Assembly (NCBI GenBank): GCA_001804345.1 | Contig: MHFU01000143.1 | Location: forward strand, 1 to 18,907 | Direction: 5' to 3' | DNA: 18,907 nucleotides | DNA from: Omnitrophica bacterium RIFOXYB12_FULL_50_7 | Lineage (GTDB): Bacteria > Omnitrophota > Omnitrophia > Omnitrophales > Aquincolibacteriaceae | Part shown: positions 6,647 through 13,600 of the stretch, one piece after another | Layout of the letters: each line of letters starts with the position of its first letter | Numbering within the stretch: position 1 is the first letter of the stretch | Notes under the pieces: generated by a model | The model's input: only the letters and a program-made list of their open reading frames with translations | The model's database searches: none | What the model was told of the DNA's origin: nothing | Position numbers and translations under genes: made by a program

Positions 6647-9130
6647 TTACTCTGTCACCAGCTCGCAGAGAAAATCCTTCGCTTTACCCTTGTAAATCTT
6701 TTGTGTTAATTCTTCGGCTTGGGCCGGGTCAGGTTTTACTTCAGGAGCAAGCAAAGACCCGGAAAACAGCGTGGGGATAGGTCCCAGATGGGCTTGCGGG
6801 TCCCTTTTGAAAGCAGACGCCGTGTCCGGCAGCAACTTCACCGAGATCTCGCTCGATAAGAACACATCCATTCTGAAATTCGCGAGCCCGTCAAACCCGA
6901 GCGTCCCTTCACCATCCAAGACGTAATCTTTGCTCTTAACAAGCAGATTGTCGGTCGTGCTTTTCCCCTCCGAAAGCTTCCACTTGAAATTCATCGAGTC
7001 AAAATCCTTCAGACTGGACCTGATTTCCCCAAGATTTTTGAAAGGCTCAATCGTTGAAAGAGCGTCTTTGAGGTCAAAAGTCAGGAATTTGCCGCTTGTG
7101 AGCGTCCACTCCCCTTCTCCCGCCAAAAACTTGCTCCAAGCTTCGGGTCCCCACCCCGTACCTGTTATCGAACCTTTAAGATCAAGCGTGCCTTCGAGAA
7201 CTTTCTGAGCCGCGTCATGACGACTCAGGAAAAGCCCGAGATCCACGCCGCGAAACTCGCCAGCAAAATTGTACCCCGGCTCTTTGCCGCTAAGGTTCAG
7301 AGAACCTTTAAGATCTGCTTTTCCACCGTAGCCCTCGAATTGAAGGGACGACACATTCCACACGCCTCCCTCGCAGAGAAGATCGACCAAGACATTTTTA
7401 AGGATCTGCTCCTTCGGGAAAATCGTCTGAATGAATTCTTTGATGCGAGCATCAACGTTCGTGCCGACATCTTTGTCCTTGCGTTGCAAAAGAGCCGCGA
7501 TCGCTTGCCAAACGTCAAGAGGCTTCGATTCTTTCGCAGAGACCTTCGCAACCACTACCGGCTTTTCCGGAAATCCGGAGATCTTCAGGTCGGCCACGAC
7601 TTGTGAGCCGCCGATCTCAAACTGCATTTTCCGGCCCTCCAACATAAGCGGGCTGTAGTCCAGAGAAAGCGACACGTTGCGGAACCCCGGACCTTCCGGG
7701 ATCATCCAGGAGGCTTTATCGAACGAAATATTAAAAATATGTTCGGCCTTCTCTGGCTTGCGAAGGTCCCCTTTCCAATTCGCCATCAGCTTGGCATCTC
7801 CCTCCAGCTTGTAACCCTGAAGCGCGGGGATATATTGTTCCCAACCGGTCATGGAGAATTTGTTCGTGATCAAATTGATCTGTCCTCCTCCGGTCTTCAG
7901 GTCGAGGTCCTTCAGATTCCCTTTCATACTCAATTCCTTGAATTTTATGGCAAAATCGCCGCCCAGTATCGCTCCTTTTTGAAGCAGGAGATCGAAATCC
8001 AGGTCCAGGGGAATATCTTTGGGTTTTGTGAAATATTGTCCATAAGAAAGAAGTGCCTGCGCGAGATCCCAGCCGAAATGAAGCGATAGATGGTCCAGCG
8101 TCCCTTCCATGGAAAGAACCCACTTCCCGTAACCGGAAAATCCGATATGGAAAGGAAGCGCCTTTTCGAGACCCGGCCAATATTTCAAAAGATCTTCGAT
8201 CGCCATATTCGAACCCGCCACGTGCAAGCCGCTAATCTCCCCTGTATTAAGCTTCATGCCACCGTTCGTTTCGATCTCGCCGAAGGGGAGTTTCACGAGC
8301 CCTTTATGGAGCTTCAACTCCGAAGTGTCATTGTTCCACGCAGCCGTCACGTTCCACTCAGCGTCAAGCACCGGCGATGTAACCCAGGCACTCTCCAGCG
8401 ACATTTCATAGGTCATTCCCTTCCCGGTTCCGGCCGCGGTCAATTCAAGAAAAACATCTTGCGCCTTCTTTTTGATCTCCACAGAGGTGTCGATCTGGCC
8501 CCCTTTAAAAAGGAAGGCTCGCTTCGGATCCGGTGCGAGCCCTTTGGTCGCATCACCCAACGACAGCCCCTTAAGCTCCACCATCATAGACCCGCTCGCC
8601 TTCTCCCAGTTCCACTCTTCGACGGAATCCAGCACCACATTTCCTTTGATCACAAGCGCGTTTGGTTTCCTGGCCATATCCGTGGTGAAATGGAACGGTA
8701 TGGGGATCTTGGAACGAACGGCACCGACCTGAAGCGAGAAATTCTCAAAACGCACCGGATTTAAAAAACTCAGGCCTGGAAACACAAGATCCGCTTTACC
8801 GGACTGCACATAAAAAGCGGCAGGTTCCACGCGTCCGAAAAGAAGGGGCAGGATATTAAAATCAAATTGGATCTTTTCCGCATCAACCACCAAAGGACGA
8901 TCGGGAAAGGTCAGTTGCGGAAGCTCGAAAACGATCTTGGGCTGAGGGAAATAACCAACCCGGACATTTTGGTATTTCAGCGTACCTTCGGTGAGCGCCT
9001 GGACTTTTTGGATCAGGGATTCATGAAGTTTTGGAGAGGGAAGTAAACGATGCGCCTGGAACCAGAGACCTGAAACAAAAAAAACCAGGAAAAGGACGGC
9101 CGATAGCAACAATGCCTGGCTTTTTTTCAT
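6647..9130 (-). CDS. AsmA-family envelope protein
   Basis: AsmA-family proteins are anchored in the inner membrane and reach into the periplasm, where they are thought to act in outer-membrane assembly or lipid transport (family knowledge). One N-terminal membrane segment lies at about 5-24. The rest of the 827 residues is a long, mostly beta-rich periplasmic region without other membrane spans. The part from about 622 to 760 shows the AsmA C-terminal pattern: L-K-G-S-I-T-G-T-G-W-G, then G-E-G-E-W-T-L-T-S-G-K with F-D-L, then an L-D-G-E-G-T-L strand. A good ribosome site (TAGGAG) precedes the ATG. It follows a small lipoprotein gene after 39 bases, probably in the same transcript. The exact partner and cargo are unknown; it is not clearly TamB or YhdP. 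Confidence 0.82.
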   Translation of the reverse strand: MKKSQALLLSAVLFLVFFVSGLWFQAHRLLPSPKLHESLIQKVQALTEGTLKYQNVRVGYFPQPKIVFELPQLTFPDRPLVVDAEKIQFDFNILPLLFGRVEPAAFYVQSGKADLVFPGLSFLNPVRFENFSLQVGAVRSKIPIPFHFTTDMARKPNALVIKGNVVLDSVEEWNWEKASGSMMVELKGLSLGDATKGLAPDPKRAFLFKGGQIDTSVEIKKKAQDVFLELTAAGTGKGMTYEMSLESAWVTSPVLDAEWNVTAAWNNDTSELKLHKGLVKLPFGEIETNGGMKLNTGEISGLHVAGSNMAIEDLLKYWPGLEKALPFHIGFSGYGKWVLSMEGTLDHLSLHFGWDLAQALLSYGQYFTKPKDIPLDLDFDLLLQKGAILGGDFAIKFKELSMKGNLKDLDLKTGGGQINLITNKFSMTGWEQYIPALQGYKLEGDAKLMANWKGDLRKPEKAEHIFNISFDKASWMIPEGPGFRNVSLSLDYSPLMLEGRKMQFEIGGSQVVADLKISGFPEKPVVVAKVSAKESKPLDVWQAIAALLQRKDKDVGTNVDARIKEFIQTIFPKEQILKNVLVDLLCEGGVWNVSSLQFEGYGGKADLKGSLNLSGKEPGYNFAGEFRGVDLGLFLSRHDAAQKVLEGTLDLKGSITGTGWGPEAWSKFLAGEGEWTLTSGKFLTFDLKDALSTIEPFKNLGEIRSSLKDFDSMNFKWKLSEGKSTTDNLLVKSKDYVLDGEGTLGFDGLANFRMDVFLSSEISVKLLPDTASAFKRDPQAHLGPIPTLFSGSLLAPEVKPDPAQAEELTQKIYKGKAKDFLCELVTE

Positions 9131-9169
9131 GGCTCCTAATCTCTTGCGGGCACTGTGTCAGTATTTATT

Positions 9170-9346
9170 TTATGGGTTCGAATTTAACGGCACCACGCCC
9201 ACCGGCCTGTAGTTGTAATCGTCCATGAATCCCTGGCAGCCGGTCAGGATAAAAACGAGCGCGAGAAAAAAAAGACCGCGAAACAGCACTCGCCCAAACT
9301 TTTCATTTTTTTTACAAAATGGCAGTCGGCGCTGATTTTCATCCAT
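9170..9346 (-). CDS. Small predicted lipoprotein, 58 residues
   Basis: This short frame reads from ATG at 9346 to TAA at 9170. A basic N-terminal region (Arg/Lys among residues 6-23) is followed by a hydrophobic stretch at 24-34 and a lipobox I-L-T-G-C with Cys37, then a 22-residue mature part containing D-D-Y-N-Y-R-P-V-G. This is the pattern of a signal-peptidase II substrate. Gln at +2 does not suggest inner-membrane retention. No homologue is recognised. It lies 39 bases upstream of the AsmA-like gene on the same strand, so a joint envelope role is inferred. The start is uncertain: no Shine-Dalgarno is visible, and an eight-base homopolymer (9266-9273) shifts an alternative ATG at 9306 out of frame, so a single-base sequencing error there would change the N-terminus. 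Confidence 0.6.
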   Translation of the reverse strand: MDENQRRLPFCKKNEKFGRVLFRGLFFLALVFILTGCQGFMDDYNYRPVGVVPLNSNP

Positions 9347-9366
9347 TTTTATAATTGGAAATCAGT

Positions 9367-9457
9367 ACAGTCCCAACCAACCCCTCTATGTAATCAGAGG
9401 GTTGGGGCTGGACAGCCCCAATCTCAGCTCCGCTGAGATTGATTGGTATTGGGACCG
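9367..9457. repeat. Multi-hairpin repeat after rpsI
   Basis: Three adjacent hairpins are seen. CCAACCCCTCT (9377-9387) pairs with AGAGGGTTGG (9396-9405) with one bulge. GGGGCTG (9404-9410) pairs with CAGCCCC (9413-9419). CAATCTCAGC (9419-9428) pairs perfectly with GCTGAGATTG (9432-9441). Outer ends CAGTCCCAA and TTGGGACC are roughly inverse. TGGTATTGGGACCG (9444-9457) is identical to 5696-5709. The element ends three bases from the rpsI stop and could define the 3' end of the ribosomal-protein mRNA, although no U-run follows directly. Confidence 0.72.
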
Positions 9458-9459
9458 CA

Positions 9460-9858
9460 TTAACGTTTGGTGAACTGGAAGCTTCTGCGAGCGCCTTTAC
9501 GACCCGGTTTCTTTCTTTCTTTTTCTCGGGGGTCACGGGTCATAAAACCGCCCTTGCGCATCGTGGCACGCATTTCGGGATTAAGGCCCACAATCGCCCG
9601 GGCAATTCCGAGCTGAATCGCTCCAGCCTGGCCGGCCACCCCACCGCCCTGGACACGGGCGCGGACACGCACTTGTCCAAGAAGGTTCGCGGATTTGAGA
9701 GGTTGTTCGACAAGCATCTGGAGATTCGCGCGTTTCAAATATTTCGCAGAGTCTTGTCCGTTGACGATAAAACCTTTTTGTCCCGGGAAAACCCACACGC
9801 GGGCAATCGCGGTTTTACGGCGTCCGGTAGCATACATAAGTGTCGCGGGAGTGGTCAT
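9460..9858 (-). CDS. rpsI: 30S ribosomal protein S9
   Basis: S9 is a small-subunit protein whose basic C-terminal tail reaches the P-site tRNA. The 132-residue protein has the conserved start Y-A-T-G-R-R-K-T-A-I-A-R-V (9-21), the central G-A-I-Q-L-G-I-A-R-A-I segment, and the tail K-K-P-G-R-K-G-A-R-R-S-F-Q-F-T-K-R, including the usual K-R terminus. It begins five bases after rplM with a GAGG element overlapping the rplM end, the standard L13-S9 pair. No truncation or odd composition. Confidence 0.98.
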   Translation of the reverse strand: MTTPATLMYATGRRKTAIARVWVFPGQKGFIVNGQDSAKYLKRANLQMLVEQPLKSANLLGQVRVRARVQGGGVAGQAGAIQLGIARAIVGLNPEMRATMRKGGFMTRDPREKERKKPGRKGARRSFQFTKR

Positions 9859-9863
9859 ACGGA

Positions 9864-10292
9864 TTAAACCTCGATCTTAATGGGTTTTTGCGCTTTATTC
9901 CGGTACTCCGTACCGGGATAAACGCGAAGTCTTTTGAGCATCACATCACCGATCCGGTTCTTCGGAAGCATGCGCTTGACGGCACGCATGATGATTTCGG
10001 CTGGATTCTTTTCCATGAGCTGTTCGTAGGTATACGTCTTCAAACCGCTGGAAAAACCCGTGTAATGGGTATAGATCTTATCTTCCTTTTTGTTGCCTGT
10101 CACATGGACCTTCTTGGCATTGATAACGATGACTTGGTCCCCCGTGAGCTTGTCCGGCATGAAACAGGTCTTACCTTTGCCGATCAAAAGAGACGCGATC
10201 TTGGTGGACATCCTTCCAAGGGTCTTCCCATCAGCATCGATCAGATAGGACTTGCGCGCAATATCTTTTTCAGTGGGAATAAAAGTCTTCAT
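9864..10292 (-). CDS. rplM: 50S ribosomal protein L13
   Basis: L13 is an early-assembly protein of the large subunit. The preferred start is the ATG at 10292, giving 142 residues that begin M-K-T-F-I-P, as in most L13 proteins. An AGGA ribosome site lies about six bases upstream. The frame also opens at an ATG at 10313, but that start has no good ribosome site and lies inside a dispersed repeat. Family blocks are visible: Y-L-I-D-A-D-G-K-T-L-G-R, then D-Q-V-I-V-I-N-A, then T-H-Y-T-G-F, then M-L-P-K-N-R-I-G and a C-terminal L-R-V-Y-P-G segment. Cotranscribed with rpsI from the promoter at 10461-10489. Confidence 0.97.
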   Translation of the reverse strand: MKTFIPTEKDIARKSYLIDADGKTLGRMSTKIASLLIGKGKTCFMPDKLTGDQVIVINAKKVHVTGNKKEDKIYTHYTGFSSGLKTYTYEQLMEKNPAEIIMRAVKRMLPKNRIGDVMLKRLRVYPGTEYRNKAQKPIKIEV

Positions 10293-10307
10293 AAGTTCCT
10301 GGAATCC

Positions 10308-10370
10308 CGTCATTCCGAGACGAAGCCAAAGAATCCTGTAGTAAGATCCATCACTGCGTTCAGGATGACG
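10308..10370. repeat. CGTCATTCC...GGATGACG dispersed-type repeat in the rplM leader
   Basis: The ends CGTCATTCC (10308-10316) and GGATGACG (10363-10370) are nearly inverse. The interior contains GAATCC and GGATCTT-type stretches (as read on either strand), a layout I recall from intergenic repeats of many environmental genomes. It lies in the 5' leader of rplM and supplies the upstream in-frame ATG at 10313 that can mislead start calls. Confidence 0.6.
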
Positions 10371-10401
10371 AATATAACTCCTTATCTATTCGTCAATTAG
10401 G

Positions 10402-10436
10402 AAAAAGTCGGAAAGGCGAGAAACCTTCTTGCGACT
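10402..10436 (-). promoter_or_regulatory. Hairpin followed by U-run in the rplM leader; possible attenuator
   Basis: In the transcript AGTCG (10436-10432) pairs with CGACT (10410-10406), with an inner AAGG/CCTT pair (10427-10424 with 10416-10413), and five U residues follow. This looks like a weak terminator in the leader, about 110 bases before the start codon. Ribosomal protein L13 leaders are regulated by autogenous control in some bacteria (established); that this structure does so is inference. Confidence 0.4.
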
Positions 10437-10460
10437 CAAAGTGTATTGAAAAGTCCGCGG

Positions 10461-10489
10461 AGTATAACAAAAACCCCCAGGAGTGTCAA
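10461..10489 (-). promoter_or_regulatory. Strong sigma70-type promoter for rplM-rpsI
   Basis: TTGACA (10489-10484), a 17-base spacer and TATACT (10466-10461) match the consensus in 11 of 12 positions. Transcription should start near 10454, giving a leader of about 160 bases. The remaining stretch 10490-10612, between this promoter and the end of the giant gene, shows no gene and no clear terminator. Confidence 0.85.
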
Positions 10490-10612
10490 ACTTTTACCTT
10501 TTTTTTTATCCCGGGCTTTTTGATCAAGATCCTCAGTCTTCGACACTATCAATTTTAGAGGGAGACCCGACACTGTGATGAGGGTTGCCGTCCCGATTGA
10601 AGACCCTTCCGG

Positions 10613-13600
10613 TCAGGCCTTATACGAAGTCCATTTTTTTGTCCTGGGATCGTAACTCTGCAAATAACTCCTCTGGCCTATCTTGATCGAATAAATCTCT
10701 TTTAAGCCCGTGGAGATCATCACGTAATAGAGCCCCTGACGTTTCGTTAGAAAGTTGCTTGAATTCTGAGAACTCGGCTTTTCAGAAATGACACCGGTCA
10801 TCAGGTCCATCACCCGCACACTGTTTCCCGTGATGGTCTGATAAGCCATATTCGGCATGAAGGGCACCGCCTTCCAACCTGCCGGAATAGGCCGAGGCGC
10901 GATCTTCAGGCTGCCGATATCCACCCATTGCTTGGTACCCCCCATTTTCGTGAGCTCAACAATATTTCCGTTGAACGAAACGCCCACGAGAATCCCCTGG
11001 AGTGTCAATTTTTGAGAAGGACTTGCGATCCTCTGGACCAAGATCTTGGTCCCGTACACAGGCTGCGTCGTCCCGTAGATCACCGTTGTTCCATCCGGTG
11101 AGATATCCACCACAGCCTGAAAACGGACCGGATAAGCGCCCCCGCCGTACACGCTGGTAATTTCCGTAGCCTGGCCGGTACTCAAATTCATAACCCACAG
11201 CTTACCTCCAAGACCATCGTACTGAAACTTGTAACCAAAATTCGCATTCGATGCCGCCCGCGTCCAGCTTTGAGGAACATGATACTGCAAGGTCGCCACA
11301 TCGATCCGAACGTCCGCCACACTGCTCCGCTGAACGTTCACAACAGCAACCTTCCCATTCTCTTCAAACCGGATCGAATTGAGATTCCCATTCACGACCC
11401 TCTTTTGGGAAGGGTCACTGATCCTTTGAAGGTACGTATAAGTTCCATAGATCGTTGAATGATTGATCCCGTAAATTACGGTCGTCCCGTCAGGTGAAAC
11501 ATCATAGACGCTGTCAACGTACGCGGGATAACCTCCGGTATGCCCGGAAGCCACGATGATCTCGGTGCCAGTCATGAGGTCCTTCAGCTTCAAGGCCATG
11601 CCCTCCACCTTGAACGCGTAATTCACATTCGACACCGCTCGCGTCCAGCCGGCGGGAACATTGGGGAGAAAAAGTGTCGAGCCTGTCGCAATGTCAAATT
11701 CATAAACGCCCGCTGCCTTCCCTGCATCTGCAGTCACAGAGACCCGAACGATATTTCCGGAAAATTCAATGCTCAGAATATTGGCCCTTTCATGGAGGAT
11801 CACCCCTGAGACATAGCCGGACTGCAAAGAAGCTATTTTCAGCATTTTTTGACCGGCGATCGTGGATCGCACTTCATAAGCAACAACACGGCCTTCCGGA
11901 TGAACGTCTATATTCTCCGTAAATCGATCCCCGTTCCTATAGGTAAAAATTTGCTCGACCAACCTTTCTCCTCCCGTTCCAAGATCTTTTACCCACAGTT
12001 GGTCATGAATAGAATCCGGAACATTTTTCTTCACTTGGTACGCATAACTCGAATGACTCGCCGCTCGCGTCCAACCGACAGGAACGGGTAACGGCACTTC
12101 CTGAAAAGAGGGTATCTCTACGGCCGTCCATTTTGTTTCGCCAAGAGCGTTTTTAAACTGGTAAACAATCACGTTCCCGGAATGCCTTAAGCTTTCAATC
12201 TCCCAAGAGTCAAAAACAATACTGGGAAGTGACATTATATTCCCGACAACCGTATCCTCGATCGATCCGTCATTCCCCGTAAGGGAAAGCGAGATCGTCA
12301 GAGTTTCCACACGAGGGTCATCACTCATTTGATTAATGTCCACGAAAGAAATTCGATGCATTTCACGACTAGAATTAAATTCGAACCAAGCTTCCGCTCT
12401 CATTTGATCCGTTCCCTGCGAGACATCATAAAGAACGCTCCGGTTCCCTTCACCTTTTGGCATAAGGTAGACGGCAAATCCGGAAGCGGCATCGATCGCA
12501 AACCGGCTCCCCTGCTTAATGAGTTTCGTTAAAGCTTCTTCCACCTTCAAGCTTGAAAGATTTAATAGGTAGACATATTCCATCGTGGTACCGTCATCAA
12601 AAGAGTTTGAGATTTTAACGGACGCCCGGCCTTGCGAATCAAACTCAATGGAATGAAGCGTCGAGCCGGGTTGCATGACACGCTGCGACATGAAACCATA
12701 TTGATCGGGATTGTTCAGGCGCTGAGCAACAACAATATTGTCATAACCAATGGCTGCATTAGAACCGCCAGACACCGGCATCGCGATTTCATAAAAAAGC
12801 ACGGCTCCCCCTGGCACATCGTCAGACGAAATGTCGTAATGATTCCATATCTGAAGATGATCGTTCCCGTAAAGAGATACTGTTGTAATCTGTCCGTTTC
12901 TGAGATCCATCACTTGAAGAACTCCACGCCCTGGCAAGGAGGGCTGGGGTTCTTCGTGATATGTCATTTTAAATGCGTAATTCTCATTCGATGCCGCGCG
13001 AGTCCAGCCTTCGGGAACAATCGGAGTCATTTTTAAAGACCCATCGGGTTGGATCGTCACGAGAAAAAGACGGTCGCTCCCATCGTGATAAGTCACATGG
13101 AGTTGTCTCGAATTTATAAAATGAACCGTTGGATAAGCAGCAGCGATCAGTGGCGGGAGAACCACCGTGTGGGCGGAAGGAGAACCGTATAATGAAACCA
13201 CCGTAATATCTCGATCGGAGTTATGCAAGACAGCCAAATATTTTCCATCCGAGGAAACAAGGCTAGGATTAGGAACAAAACCATTGACTGGATAATCAGC
13301 AAACCAAGTCATGCTTACAGGATCGTAAACGCCTAAAGAAAGATCATCGTCACGAATCCAATAGATCTCTTTTAAGCCTTCCGGCGTCATGGCGTATTGA
13401 AATCCGTACCGGTATAGTTCAGGCGTATTTTCGGTGTTTTGACTTGTCGGTTTATTGGATACGGTGCCCGTTAAAAGATCCATGACACGCACCAAGTCCC
13501 CTTCCCTTTGATAGGCCCGGTTAGAAAGTGACGGCACACGCACCCAGCCCTCAGGGACCGGCGGTTGGGTAATTTTCAATGTCGCAAGATCCACAAAAAC

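Noticed and set aside
10293..10313. Upstream ATG at 10313 as the rplM start
   Set aside because: It lies inside a dispersed repeat without a good ribosome site, whereas the ATG at 10292 has AGGA and gives the standard L13 N-terminus.
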